From positions 46,365-110,364 of the forward strand of contig NZ_OBQC01000014.1 of NCBI RefSeq assembly GCF_900220965.1: a DNA stretch of 64,000 nucleotides. The letters run 5' to 3'. Positions within the stretch are counted from its first letter, which is position 1, and each line of letters opens with the position of its first letter. Shown one piece after another: positions 18,798-28,469 of this stretch. The DNA is from Ureibacillus acetophenoni (GTDB lineage Bacteria > Bacillota > Bacilli > Bacillales_A > Planococcaceae). The translations under genes and the position numbers were made by a program. The notes below the pieces were generated by a model. The model saw nothing but the letters and a program-made list of their open reading frames with translations. It did no database searches and had not been told where the DNA came from.

Positions 18798-19552
18798 AGC
18801 AATTAGTTTTTGGTTTTTTACTTGCTGTTCAATTCCTAACTCGAATTCCGATTCCCTTTCAATGTCCTTGGAACAAAACTACTAGTAGATGGGCAATAAG
18901 AAGTTATCCGCTTGTCGGCGCAGTTCTTGGCTTCATCCTCACTATTACTACCATGTTACTTGAATCATTCCTTCCTTTACCTATCATGACATTACTTATG
19001 ATTTCCTTATGGGTGTTGATTACTGGAGGTCTCCACTTAGACGGATGGATGGATGTAGCAGATGCGGTAGGCTCAAACGCTCCCCTAGAAAGAAAATGGG
19101 AGATTATGAAAGACTCCCATGTAGGAAGCTTTGGGGTTATTGCTTTATTGTTTTTATTATCTTGGAAAACATTATTGATTTATGAGTTATTAAAATTAGA
19201 ACTTCCAATATATTTCTTTATCCTTATTTTGTGTTTCTCACGTTTTGGTACGGTTGTTTTAATGGTTTTCCTACCGACTGCAAAACAACAAGGTTTGGCA
19301 TGGGAATGGAAGAAAAATATAAATCGTTATGATTGTTTATTATCAATACTCCCACTACTTGTACTATTATTTTTCTTTAATGAATTTTTATATTTACTTC
19401 CAGTATACCTATTATTTATTGGATTGTTTGGGGCTTGGGTAATTCATACATTTAAAGGTACAAATGGAGACTTATTAGGTGCAGCGATTGAAGGAGGCGA
19501 ATTATGGGGACTAGCCATTACATGGATTTATTTCTCGTTCGTCATGGTGTAA
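18788..19552 (+). CDS. cobS: Adenosylcobinamide-GDP ribazoletransferase (cobalamin synthase)
   Basis: A 254-residue polytopic membrane protein that condenses adenosylcobinamide-GDP with alpha-ribazole or its phosphate. Characteristic motifs are LLAVQFLTRIPIP (about 9-21), GGLHLDGWMDVADAV (about 78-92, with the DGxxDxxDA acidic motif), and KDSHVGSFGVIALL (about 108-121). The end contains GDLLGAAIEGGEL. It overlaps cobU by 10 bases and is preceded by GGAAGGG. Confidence 0.94.
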   Translation: MVVKQLVFGFLLAVQFLTRIPIPFQCPWNKTTSRWAIRSYPLVGAVLGFILTITTMLLESFLPLPIMTLLMISLWVLITGGLHLDGWMDVADAVGSNAPLERKWEIMKDSHVGSFGVIALLFLLSWKTLLIYELLKLELPIYFFILILCFSRFGTVVLMVFLPTAKQQGLAWEWKKNINRYDCLLSILPLLVLLFFFNEFLYLLPVYLLFIGLFGAWVIHTFKGTNGDLLGAAIEGGELWGLAITWIYFSFVMV

Positions 19553-20139
19553 CAGATTGGAATAAGGAGAAAAGGTATTTAGGGCATACTGACCGAGGAG
19601 TTTTAATGAGCGAACTAACTCAGCTAAAAAAACTGCAAAAGGAGTTGGCGGAGTTAAGTTTTGACCACGTCTTTACGAGTGATTTACGTCGCTGCCTTGA
19701 AACTTTAGCCTATTTAAACGTTCCAGCACAGGTTTCAGTTGATACAAGAATAAGAGAAATTAATTTTGGAGACTGGGAAGGAAAAACTTATAACGAACTT
19801 AAAGACAATCAAATTTATCGGGATTGGCTGAATAATTGGGAGAACCTTTCTATACCAAATGGAGAGTCAGCTGATACATTCAAAGCTAGAATTGATACCT
19901 TTATTCAAGATTTACTTCAACATCCATTTGAATCGACTCCAAATGAGAAAAAGTTATTTTTGATCATGACCCATGGTGGAGTTATCCGCTATATTGTTTC
20001 AAAATTTGTACCCTCTATAGCATTTTGGGAACTTTCCGTTCCACACGGACATGGGATTCATTTAACATTAGTAAAGCATAAGGGGGAATGGGCATGCAAC
20101 TCGTTATCGGTGGTGCCTTTTCAGGAAAAAGAAAAATAG
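19504..20139 (+). CDS. cobC: Alpha-ribazole phosphatase
   Basis: A 211-residue histidine phosphatase family enzyme. VRHGVTDWN (about residues 11-19) carries the catalytic histidine, FTSDLRRCLETL the conserved arginine, and MTHGGVIRYI the second histidine. Placement between cobS and a CobU-like gene supports removal of phosphate from alpha-ribazole phosphate or cobalamin phosphate. It starts inside the end of cobS (ATG 19504) with a perfect AAGGAGG six bases upstream, so coupling is likely. Confidence 0.88.
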   Translation: MGTSHYMDLFLVRHGVTDWNKEKRYLGHTDRGVLMSELTQLKKLQKELAELSFDHVFTSDLRRCLETLAYLNVPAQVSVDTRIREINFGDWEGKTYNELKDNQIYRDWLNNWENLSIPNGESADTFKARIDTFIQDLLQHPFESTPNEKKLFLIMTHGGVIRYIVSKFVPSIAFWELSVPHGHGIHLTLVKHKGEWACNSLSVVPFQEKEK

Positions 20140-20522
20140 TAAGGGAAAGAAGCGAAACTTGTAGCTGGGTATCTGCCTATAATGGGAATATGGTAGAAGA
20201 TTGGAGAACACAGTGGTTGGAAGGGACAACATTAGTGTTAGAGGGATGGGAACAATGGATTGCTCCTAGTCTAAAGAAGAGTGAGAACAATGACGACATT
20301 CGAAAAGAATTCAAAGCACTTTTTCAAACACTTATTGAGGAAGAGGAAAAAAGAAATAACAAAATTGTCCTTATAATGTTAGATATTGGCAAGGGAATTG
20401 TACCTGTAGAAAAGGATGAAAGAAGAATTAGAGATATTGCTGGATGGATTGGACAGGATGCAGCTCAACTTGCAGTACAAGTGGACTATGTCTGGAATGG
20501 CTTATCAAGGAGATTAAAATAA
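20094..20522 (+). CDS. Short CobU-like protein with a degenerate P-loop
   Basis: A 142-residue protein. Its start, QLVIGGAFSGKRK, resembles the CobU P-loop but has arginine where serine or threonine should follow GK. Its end, GKGIVPVEKDERRIRDIAG then WIGQDAAQ and GLSRRLK, matches the C-terminal signature of CobU (GIVP...RxFRDxxGxxNQ). The middle, including the guanylylated histidine, is missing. It is thus a shortened CobU paralogue that keeps the part the full-length operon CobU has lost. ATG 20094 is favoured over 20088 because AGGGGGAA ends at 20088. It overlaps cobC by 46 bases. Confidence 0.75.
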   Translation: MQLVIGGAFSGKRKIVRERSETCSWVSAYNGNMVEDWRTQWLEGTTLVLEGWEQWIAPSLKKSENNDDIRKEFKALFQTLIEEEEKRNNKIVLIMLDIGKGIVPVEKDERRIRDIAGWIGQDAAQLAVQVDYVWNGLSRRLK

Positions 20523-20560
20523 ATTTACTGTATTCAAACTAATAGAAAAGAGGTTTGTAT

Positions 20561-21382
20561 ATGAAATTAATATCTATATGCCCAAGTAATACAGAATTAG
20601 TAGCTTACTTAGGTTTGACTTCTTCGTTAATAGGTGTGGATGATTTCTCAGATTGGCCAGGGGATGTTCAAGCACTACCAAGGTTAGGTCCTGATTTGAA
20701 TATTGATATGGACAAAGTCGAAAAGCTTAAGCCTGACTTAGTGTTAGCTTCTCTTTCTGTACCAGGAATGGAACGTAACATTGAAGAGCTGGAAAAGAGA
20801 AACATACCATATACGATCGTACCTAACCCTAAGACATTAAAAGAGGTTGGAGAAAGCCTATTATTTGTTGGTAAGGTGACGAATTCGGAAGAAAAAGCAA
20901 AACGGTTGTATGAGAAATACAACTTAATACTTGAAAACTATCATCAGTTCTCAAAGCAAATAGAAAATCCGAAAACTATTTACTGGGAATGGTGGGCGAA
21001 GCCTATTTTTACTCCAGGTGCCACTAATTGGTTAACAGAATTGAGTGAGCTATGTGGAGGTATCAACATATTTCGGGATAAAGAACAAGTGAGTGTTCAA
21101 ACAGATTGGGAGGAAGTTAAAAAAAGAAATCCAGATGTGATGTGTATTGTTTGGGTTGGTGTTCAAAAGGAAAGGGTTAATCCAAAAGTTATTCTTAAAC
21201 GTCCACAGTCGGAAACTATGAATGCAATTAAACACAACGAACTGTACATACTTGAAGAATCATTGTTTTGTAGACCATCACCAAGATTATTACTTGGGTT
21301 AAATAAATTAGCAAACATTCTTCACCCAACTATTTTTTCACCACTTTCAAAAAGTTATGTGTTTTTACCGGAAGAAGGATAA
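20561..21382 (+). CDS. Cytosolic BtuF-like cobalamin-binding protein
   Basis: A 273-residue protein of the FecB/TroA-like binding fold, starting directly at MKLISICPSNTELVAYLGL with no signal peptide or lipobox. LPRLGPDLNIDMDKVEKLKPDLVLASL is typical of BtuF-like domains (about 42-68). It is therefore probably an intracellular corrinoid-binding or trafficking protein and not a transporter subunit; the role is inferred from fold and operon position. ATG 20561 follows AAAAGAGG; TTG 20555 overlaps the spacer. It is the last gene of the operon, before a terminator. Confidence 0.8.
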   Translation: MKLISICPSNTELVAYLGLTSSLIGVDDFSDWPGDVQALPRLGPDLNIDMDKVEKLKPDLVLASLSVPGMERNIEELEKRNIPYTIVPNPKTLKEVGESLLFVGKVTNSEEKAKRLYEKYNLILENYHQFSKQIENPKTIYWEWWAKPIFTPGATNWLTELSELCGGINIFRDKEQVSVQTDWEEVKKRNPDVMCIVWVGVQKERVNPKVILKRPQSETMNAIKHNELYILEESLFCRPSPRLLLGLNKLANILHPTIFSPLSKSYVFLPEEG

Positions 21383-21430
21383 GCTTGTAAAGAATTTTCA
21401 TTTACTACTAATCTATTACATTGTATGAAA

Positions 21431-21468
21431 AAAAGCGTCTATGTTCACACATAGAGCGCTTTATTTAT
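21431..21468. terminator. Terminator at the end of the corrinoid operon
   Basis: AAGCG-TCTATGT and ACATAGAGCGCTT form a 12-bp stem with one bulged base, flanked by A-rich and T-rich runs. It lies between the convergent corrinoid operon and the chemoreceptor gene and may serve both. Confidence 0.7.
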
Positions 21469-21514
21469 GTGAGGTTTAACAATTGCATTATCTTATAGAA
21501 CAATTGATCTATAA

Positions 21515-23488
21515 TTATAATTTAAATTTAGCAACCATGACCTCTAGTTCTTCAGATAGTTTTTGTAATGAATCTGTGTTTTGTGATATCTGTTCGATAG
21601 ATGCATTCGTTTGTTGGGCTGATGCTGTAGTATCTTCAATACCCGCTGCTGATTCTTGAGAGATTGCTGCAATATTTTCAATCGATATATTGATTTTCTT
21701 ACTGTTTGTTGTTATTTCAGTTAAAGTGTTTGAGATATTTTGAATATTATTATTCATTTCTTTTACTGCTTGATTTATATTTCCAAAGGCTTCTTTTGTT
21801 GTTACTAGTTGTTTTGAACCTTCTTCTAACTGCACATATCCATTTGTTAGGTAGTTAGTAACACTACTTAATTCATTCTGGATGTTGTGAACAATGTCTG
21901 TAATTTCGATGATTGAATGTGAAACTTGTACCGAGAGTTTTCTGACCTCATCAGCTACAACTGCAAAGCCTTTTCCATGTTCACCTGCTCTTGCAGCTTC
22001 AATTGCCGCATTTAAAGCTAATAGGTTTGTTTGTTCAGATACCACTTGAACGATTTGAATGAGTTTTGCAATTTCATTCGAACTGCGGTCTAAACTTTCG
22101 ACTTTTTGAATTGCGACCTTAACAATTTCATAAGTTTTATTCATTTCATCCATTGAATGATTCATCAATTCATTCCCATTTTCAGTAATTTGTAAAATTT
22201 CGTGGGAAGCTTCGTTAACTTGGGAACCATTTTTATTTGCATTGATAATTTGGGTTGTAAAATGGTTCATTTTTTCTGCAATTTCAGAGGATGATGTTGC
22301 TTGTTGTTCTGATCCTGCAGCCAACTCTTCCATAGTCGAAGCAACTTGATTACTACTAATATTAATCTCTTTACTAGACTGTTTCATAGATATGGCTTGA
22401 TTGTTTATAGTTCGTGATAATTCAGAAATTCTTTGAATCATATCTCTTATATTCGACTGTGTTTCCATCACAGAGTTTGATAATAGACCAAATTCATCCT
22501 TTCTTTTCTTACCATGAAGTTTATTTGATAGATTTCCTTTCGATAATTCACCCATCATAGTAGTTAATTGTTTTATTGGGTTGGAGAAACTTCTGCTCAA
22601 TGTAAAGGCAATAATAATAGCGACTATTAATGTGGTAATTCCTATTATTAATAAATAAAGAGCAATGTTCTTATTAATATTTTTTACTGTACTTACATCT
22701 TGTACGAGTTGAATCATCCCAATAACTTCTGTGTTCGTCGGGTCATTTAAAGGAATATAGGATTCTAACATATTTCCATTTTCATGTGTTGCTTCTTCAC
22801 CATTGAGTACTTTATTTAAAATAGATTGCTCTTCAAATAGATTACCTATTATGTCTTTATCAGAAGCGACTAAAATTTTTCCTTCTTCATTCATTATATT
22901 CAATTGGACTCCAGCAAAAGAGTCCGTAACAGATTGAATAACTTCAGTATTTAGCCCTGTTTGTAATGTTCCTATGACTTTATTGTTTACTATTAAAGGA
23001 ACAAAGGCACGAACAGTTAAACCACTATTGCCAAATTCAAAACCTGTTATACTTTCACCTTCTAGTGCTGCTTGAATAGCAGAAATGTCACTTTTATCGT
23101 CTCCATACTTTTCAGGATTATGGCCTCTTAATATGACCTTTCCATCAGTACTACCAAACTCAAATACATCTAGTTGATGCTCATCCTGTAATCTTTCAAA
23201 AATTGGAGCAACTGTACTTTCTAAATCTAACCGGTCTTCGCTTTGGACCGCATTTAATAATTCTGAATTTGCAGCATAGGAGCTAGTAAGATTGAGTAAA
23301 TTATGAGAAAGGCTATCTAATTGAGTAATAATCGTATCCTTTGTAGAGGATTGATTGTTAAGAAGAACATTATTAAAACCATTATTCGTCATAGTGTATA
23401 GTACCGAACTTATTAATAGTAATGGAATACTAGAAATTAATAATAATGAAACAAATAACTTAGCTTTAATAGATTTTGAAATTTTCAA
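21515..23488 (-). CDS. Methyl-accepting chemotaxis protein
   Basis: A 657-residue membrane chemoreceptor. A first membrane segment lies at about residues 10-30 and an extracellular Cache-type ligand domain at about 35-270. A second membrane segment (about 278-300), a HAMP domain with [19 protein letters not shown] (about 305-355) and a long cytoplasmic signalling domain follow. The hairpin tip that binds CheA/CheW is conserved around [19 protein letters not shown] (about 495). The ligand cannot be read from sequence. It is a single minus-strand gene between two terminators. Confidence 0.93.
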   Translation of the reverse strand: MKISKSIKAKLFVSLLLISSIPLLLISSVLYTMTNNGFNNVLLNNQSSTKDTIITQLDSLSHNLLNLTSSYAANSELLNAVQSEDRLDLESTVAPIFERLQDEHQLDVFEFGSTDGKVILRGHNPEKYGDDKSDISAIQAALEGESITGFEFGNSGLTVRAFVPLIVNNKVIGTLQTGLNTEVIQSVTDSFAGVQLNIMNEEGKILVASDKDIIGNLFEEQSILNKVLNGEEATHENGNMLESYIPLNDPTNTEVIGMIQLVQDVSTVKNINKNIALYLLIIGITTLIVAIIIAFTLSRSFSNPIKQLTTMMGELSKGNLSNKLHGKKRKDEFGLLSNSVMETQSNIRDMIQRISELSRTINNQAISMKQSSKEINISSNQVASTMEELAAGSEQQATSSSEIAEKMNHFTTQIINANKNGSQVNEASHEILQITENGNELMNHSMDEMNKTYEIVKVAIQKVESLDRSSNEIAKLIQIVQVVSEQTNLLALNAAIEAARAGEHGKGFAVVADEVRKLSVQVSHSIIEITDIVHNIQNELSSVTNYLTNGYVQLEEGSKQLVTTKEAFGNINQAVKEMNNNIQNISNTLTEITTNSKKINISIENIAAISQESAAGIEDTTASAQQTNASIEQISQNTDSLQKLSEELEVMVAKFKL

Positions 23489-23643
23489 GTTGTCACCACC
23501 GCTGTTTTGATTAAAATACTAAATAATTCTATCATCTATAATTCATCTAGTCAGTGGGAATTGAATTATTAAAATAAGAAAATTTAGTTTATGTAAAAAA
23601 TGTTCATAAATTTCTTTGTTGGAAAGTGAATGACAAGAAGTAA

Positions 23644-23687
23644 AAAAATCGCTCCCTTCAGATTATAGATTGAAGGGAGCGATTTTT
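23644..23687. terminator. Bidirectional-type terminator upstream of the chemoreceptor gene
   Basis: A perfect 17-bp inverted repeat (AAAAATCGCTCCCTTCA and its complement) with a 10-base loop, flanked by A and T runs. For the minus strand it ends the deaminase transcript before the chemoreceptor gene. Confidence 0.88.
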
Positions 23688-23701
23688 AATTTATTGTAGG
23701 T

Positions 23702-24955
23702 TTACGATTGTTTCAAGAAATCAATTTCAATTTCATTTCTTCGTGGTTCACGTTTAAATAGATACTTACCATTACGAATTGATACAAGTACTTCTGCACG
23801 CTCACGAATAGCTTCATAGGCATCTTTTGCATCTAGTATGATAAAGTTCGCTGGTTTTCCAGCTTCAATACCATAGTGATCGTTTACTCGCATAATGTTT
23901 GCACCGTTAAATGTAATTAGATCAAGCGCCTTATTAATTTCATCGATGTGAGTATAGTGTGCTAAATGGATCCCGTTATCTAAGATGTTCATCATGTTTC
24001 CATTTCCTAATGGATACCAGTAATCTGCAATGGAGTCTTGAGCAAATGCGACATTGTTTCCGTTATTTAATAGCTCTTTCACTCGTGTTAATCCACGACG
24101 TTTTGGATATGTGTCGCCACGACCTTGTAAGTGGGCGTTTTCAGTTGGACAAGAAATAAAGTTAATTTTTGACTCTCTAAATAGACCTAACATTTTGTTA
24201 GCATAACTATTTTCTACAGAACCAAAGCTAGTTGTATGACTTGCTGTTGTATATTCGCCATAGTCTTTTTCCATGACAAGGGCATTTAATACTTCTAGGA
24301 ATCGGCTATTTGGGTCGTCGTTTTCGTCACAGTGAATGTCAATCATGACGTTATATTTAATTGCCATATCAACAATTCTTCTTAATGATTCAACACCGTG
24401 TTCATATGAAATTTCGAAGTGTGGGATACCACCTGCAACATCCGCCCCCATTTTTAGTGCTTCTTCCATTAGTTGTTCTGCACCTTTATAGCGGAAAAAT
24501 CCTTCTTGAGGAAAGGCAACCAATTGTAACGTAACAATATCTTTCAATTCTTCACGTAGTTTAACTAATGCTTTCATACCTGTTAAATTTGGATCTGTAA
24601 TATCTACATGAGTTCGAATAAATTGAACACCTTTACTTACTTCTTTTTGAATTCCTTTAATCGCACGTTCACGAACTAATTCTTCCGTTAATGACTTTTT
24701 ATTATCACTCCAACGTTGAATACCTTCGAATAATGTACCAGAAACGTTTGCATTTCCTTCACCTAGACCGGAGAAAATATAATCTAAATGTAAATGAGGA
24801 TCAACATATGGTGGCAATACTAAACGGCCTTCTAAATCCATAACTTCATCAGCATCCCCTAGATTATTACCGATAGCTTTAAATTGATTATTTTCTACTA
24901 AAATTTCATGTGCTTCTGGATTTCCATAAATAGTTGCGTTAATAAATTTTTTCAT
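23702..24955 (-). CDS. Cytosine deaminase-like amidohydrolase (CodA family)
   Basis: A 417-residue metal-dependent amidohydrolase. Motifs follow E. coli CodA closely: PHLHLD (HxH metal ligands), SGTLFEGIQRW, RTHVDITD, LVAFPQEGFF, IDIHCDENDD (metal histidine and catalytic glutamate), TASHTTSF and YPKRRGLTRVKELL. The site reading FGHDDVFDPW in CodA is FAQDSIADYW here: the metal aspartate is kept but the next, substrate-contacting aspartate is serine. It may deaminate cytosine or a related base. ATG 24955 (MKKFINATIYG) follows AAGGAG. No codB permease gene is adjacent. Confidence 0.85.
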   Translation of the reverse strand: MKKFINATIYGNPEAHEILVENNQFKAIGNNLGDADEVMDLEGRLVLPPYVDPHLHLDYIFSGLGEGNANVSGTLFEGIQRWSDNKKSLTEELVRERAIKGIQKEVSKGVQFIRTHVDITDPNLTGMKALVKLREELKDIVTLQLVAFPQEGFFRYKGAEQLMEEALKMGADVAGGIPHFEISYEHGVESLRRIVDMAIKYNVMIDIHCDENDDPNSRFLEVLNALVMEKDYGEYTTASHTTSFGSVENSYANKMLGLFRESKINFISCPTENAHLQGRGDTYPKRRGLTRVKELLNNGNNVAFAQDSIADYWYPLGNGNMMNILDNGIHLAHYTHIDEINKALDLITFNGANIMRVNDHYGIEAGKPANFIILDAKDAYEAIRERAEVLVSIRNGKYLFKREPRRNEIEIDFLKQS

Positions 24956-25169
24956 AAATACCTTGCTCCTTATCATCAAGAAAATATTGTTTGAATTCAG
25001 TGTTGCCATTAATTAATGACAACATGAGTAATGAACAATCAAAATTTAATAGTGATTGTAGGCATTAATTGATATTTTCTATCAAATAATAATTATATCA
25101 TTTTTCAACTAGAAGGTTAAAAGGAAGGCTCCAATGTGAGATAGGAGGTAAATTTTTATTTTGCAAAGA

Positions 25170-25207
25170 ATAATAAATAAATCCCCCCGGACATATGTCA
25201 GGAGGGA
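25170..25207 (-). terminator. Terminator of the AddAB-like operon
   Basis: On the minus strand, TCCCTCCTGACAT pairs with ATGTCCGGGGGGA (25182-25207) with one G-U pair and one mismatch, followed by a T-rich tract. It lies 23 bases after the stop of the helicase gene. Confidence 0.65.
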
Positions 25208-25229
25208 GATAAAATTAGTGTATTCAATT

Positions 25230-28200
25230 CTAGAACAATAGTAGTTGTTGATTACTGTTAATCTGTAAATCGCTATTTTTAAATTGCACCATCTTACCAA
25301 CTACAGGCATATGAATCCAAGCTTCTAGTACAGGTTTGTTAGATACTTCAATTAACGCTTGGGTATAGATTTGGAGTTGTGGTAAATGTGAATAGGCGCG
25401 GCTTGTCCAAAGCTCTTCACTACCCGGAAACGTCTTATGATCTATAATTACCCATCCTTCTGGTAACTCAATTAAACAATCGATGAAGCCTGAAGCCTTT
25501 TGTTTACCAATTTTCAAATGAATAGGAAATTCTTTATAGATACCTACCCTCGAAGGATAATTTGCCTCAATAAAATCATTTAATCGATTGGAAGCTTCTA
25601 CTAGTGCTTCGGGTGTAAGTGCAAATACATTAAAGTTTTGTAGAATAGTTTGTGCTAGTTGATGACGCTTTTCTTCATTTAATACTGAATGATCAGCTGC
25701 TAAAAATGAGTGAACCAACGATCCGAGAATGTCCATTTCAGGACTACCCGTAATAGGCAAGCGTGTTCCAATAGATTCAATCTTTACATTTATTTCTTCC
25801 TTTAAAATATTTTCTTCTAAATGCTCGGCAAATGTTGTCATACTTGGTCTAAATGTCGCTGGCAGGAAATTTGTTTTTTCTATACTTTCTCCGATATAAA
25901 TTGTTTGTTCCAAATTATCATTAGTTACTTGAATTTCGTCAGGTACGGATAAACTACGATGTTTCATTGAAAATACTCTTCCATTTACAATAATCTCGCC
26001 TAAATCATCCTCTGTTTTATAAATGGAGGAGATGATTTGTTGACCATCTCTATTTGTGAGTTCATTTAACCATGTTGCTTTTGAGAAATCACGTGTTGCA
26101 AGAACTAAATAGTCGCGAGCACGAGTCATACCAACGTAGAGTAAACGTTGACTTTCCTCAAGGAGCTGCTTATTGCGCAAATTTAGCTGGAAAGTTTGTT
26201 GTACAAGGGAATCAAACCCAACATCCTTTGACTGTCCACCATATGGCCATGGCCAGAAGAATAACTTGCGTCCTTGTAAAGGCTTTTCTACATTAAAGGA
26301 TTCCGTACTTACCGCTAAAACCCGATCAAATACCGAAGGCTTACTACTACTAATTGCTGATTTATTGAGCGAGTAAAGAATGACAAATGGCCATTCTAAT
26401 CCTTTTGCGCGGTGATATGTTAATATTTTCACGGCATTTTCATTGTTTGACTCTGCAACTCTGTTTCGTTCCTTGTCATTTTCAATTTCTTTTAAATAAA
26501 ACAATAATCCACTAGCTGTTGCAGCATATCCATTTGATTCTGCACCGTGTTCGTATTGCTGTACTAAGGCACGTAAATTATCAATATTTGCAAGACGTTG
26601 ATTCCCATTACCCCATCGTAACAATTGTTCATCCACCTTTGCTGTGACAATGGCGAGATCCAATATTTCTGATGGACTCATTTCAAAAATTTTAGTTCGT
26701 ACTTTATCTAATTGAGTAATGATTGGATTGTCTTTTACAATTTCTTTCGGATTTTCAACGTTTAGCCAAGCTTCTAACCATTCTCCATTTTGCCACTCTT
26801 CTGAAGAGAAATGGAGAATTTGCGCGAGGGCTAAAGTATCTCTTTCATCGATGAGATAACGGAGCGTTGCTAGGGCGTAAATAACTTCTACTGTTGCCAT
26901 TAAGCCACTTCCACCAATTGTTGCAGAAATACCTAATTTTGAAAGGGCATTAGCAATGACAGTACATTCGTCGTTTGAGCGACAGAGTATAGCAATGTCG
27001 TTAGGTTTTAAAGTTCGCTGTTCCCTTGTTTCTTTGTCGACAACTATATAGGATTCCTTTTGTTGAATGATTTGACAAACTCCATGGGCTAACGAAGCTG
27101 CATCATCTTTTACGTTTTTGGATTCACTAAATGTCCAAGATTCCAATGCTAATTGTTGTTCCTTAAGATCTTCCCTTTTTGGATTTAAAGCGACTAGCTC
27201 TTTTGTTAACCCTGTTACTTCAAATACAGGAACAAATAATTCATTTACAAATTCGACAAGCGACTGACGAGAACGATAGGAATCACCTAAAATGTCTTGT
27301 TCAATTCCTTGGATGCAATTCATTGCTATTTTCATTAAATCTGGGTCTGTACCACGAAAACCGTAAATAGCTTGTTTCACATCGCCCACCCATGTAGCAC
27401 TTTTAGCTATTTCACGTAACTTCATGTTTAGTGCGATTTGTAATGGACTTGAATCCTGGAATTCATCAACAAAAACTGCTTCAATTCTTTCTTTCAGTGC
27501 GTGTATATAATCATCATCTTCAAGTAATCTTAAGGCTAAATATTCTTGATCTGTAAAATCGATTAGACCACGTAAATTCTTTTCTTGTTCATAAAGTTCC
27601 ATCGCTTCTGCAGCACAGTAAAATACAGCTTCAATGACCTCTTTTAAGTCGGAATGTAATTGTGGGTGAGAAGGATGAATACTTGCAGCGTTATGAAGTG
27701 GCGCAACTTCATTTAAACTAGCCTTAGCGGGTTTGAGTTTAGAAGCCTTTGCCCATTGATCCCAAGATAAATAACCATTCCGTTCAATTTGTGATAGCAT
27801 CGTTAAAATTTCATCGACAACTTTTTGTGTTGTTTTTGTTTTATCGTTACCTGGTAAAGTTTTACTTGCATTTTTAAGTGCGACAATAAGATTTTTTGTT
27901 TGTTCTTCACTATTACAAGTTGGTTCTGGTAGCCACTCCTGCATTGCATCCCAAGAGTATTTTGCACATGCTTTTACATCGTTAGTGGATAATCCGTTTT
28001 CACGAGCAAGCTTTAATACGTCCAAAACATATTTGTTCCAAGAATTATCTTTATCAATTAGTTGCAAACGTTGCAATGACTCGTAATTTTGAAGCTCGTA
28101 TTTTTGAATAGCTTGATATGCAATAGAATTAAAGAGTGACATGGACTCGTTTTCTTCTAATAGGTTTTGAATAGGAGAAAGTCCGATATCTAATGCGAAC

Positions 28201-28463
28201 TCTTTTATGATCCGACCAAAGACGCTATTCATCGTACCGACATAACCGTCTAAAATACGTGAAGCTTCTTCCGTTTTACCACTTTTAAGTAATTCCAATC
28301 GTATGCGTTCGATTAATTCCTCAGCGGCTTTTTTCGTAAAAGTCGTAGCGACAATTTTTTCAGGTGCAATATCATTTTGAATAACATCGATGATTTCTTT
28401 TGATAGGCGAGTTGTTTTACCAGCTCCTGCACCAGCACTAATAATTTTTAAATTACCTGACAT
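25230..28463 (-). CDS. UvrD-like helicase with C-terminal PD-(D/E)XK nuclease (AddA-like)
   Basis: A 1077-residue superfamily 1 helicase. Walker A SAGAGAGKTTR (about residues 9-19), motif II VDEFQDSS (about 331), motif III GDVKQAIYGFRGTDP (about 357), motif V TYHRAKGLEWPFV (about 675) and motif VI LLYVGMTRARD (about 760) are all present. A C-terminal RecB-type nuclease carries GFIDCLIE, IIDHKT and QLQIY (about 1000-1045). It resembles AddA but is shorter, begins almost at the P-loop and lacks the usual Q-motif leader. It is 6 bases downstream of its AddB-like partner. Probably a DNA end-processing motor for repair or phage defence; that role is inferred. Confidence 0.9.
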   Translation of the reverse strand: MSGNLKIISAGAGAGKTTRLSKEIIDVIQNDIAPEKIVATTFTKKAAEELIERIRLELLKSGKTEEASRILDGYVGTMNSVFGRIIKEFALDIGLSPIQNLLEENESMSLFNSIAYQAIQKYELQNYESLQRLQLIDKDNSWNKYVLDVLKLARENGLSTNDVKACAKYSWDAMQEWLPEPTCNSEEQTKNLIVALKNASKTLPGNDKTKTTQKVVDEILTMLSQIERNGYLSWDQWAKASKLKPAKASLNEVAPLHNAASIHPSHPQLHSDLKEVIEAVFYCAAEAMELYEQEKNLRGLIDFTDQEYLALRLLEDDDYIHALKERIEAVFVDEFQDSSPLQIALNMKLREIAKSATWVGDVKQAIYGFRGTDPDLMKIAMNCIQGIEQDILGDSYRSRQSLVEFVNELFVPVFEVTGLTKELVALNPKREDLKEQQLALESWTFSESKNVKDDAASLAHGVCQIIQQKESYIVVDKETREQRTLKPNDIAILCRSNDECTVIANALSKLGISATIGGSGLMATVEVIYALATLRYLIDERDTLALAQILHFSSEEWQNGEWLEAWLNVENPKEIVKDNPIITQLDKVRTKIFEMSPSEILDLAIVTAKVDEQLLRWGNGNQRLANIDNLRALVQQYEHGAESNGYAATASGLLFYLKEIENDKERNRVAESNNENAVKILTYHRAKGLEWPFVILYSLNKSAISSSKPSVFDRVLAVSTESFNVEKPLQGRKLFFWPWPYGGQSKDVGFDSLVQQTFQLNLRNKQLLEESQRLLYVGMTRARDYLVLATRDFSKATWLNELTNRDGQQIISSIYKTEDDLGEIIVNGRVFSMKHRSLSVPDEIQVTNDNLEQTIYIGESIEKTNFLPATFRPSMTTFAEHLEENILKEEINVKIESIGTRLPITGSPEMDILGSLVHSFLAADHSVLNEEKRHQLAQTILQNFNVFALTPEALVEASNRLNDFIEANYPSRVGIYKEFPIHLKIGKQKASGFIDCLIELPEGWVIIDHKTFPGSEELWTSRAYSHLPQLQIYTQALIEVSNKPVLEAWIHMPVVGKMVQFKNSDLQINSNQQLLLF

Positions 28464-28469
28464 TCATGC

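Noticed and set aside
21515..23640. SigD-type promoter for the chemoreceptor gene
   Set aside because: No GCCGATAT-like -10 with a TAAA -35 was found in the upstream minus strand.
24956..25180. Purine riboswitch upstream of the deaminase gene
   Set aside because: The upstream minus-strand leader was inspected for purine-aptamer core motifs and none were found.
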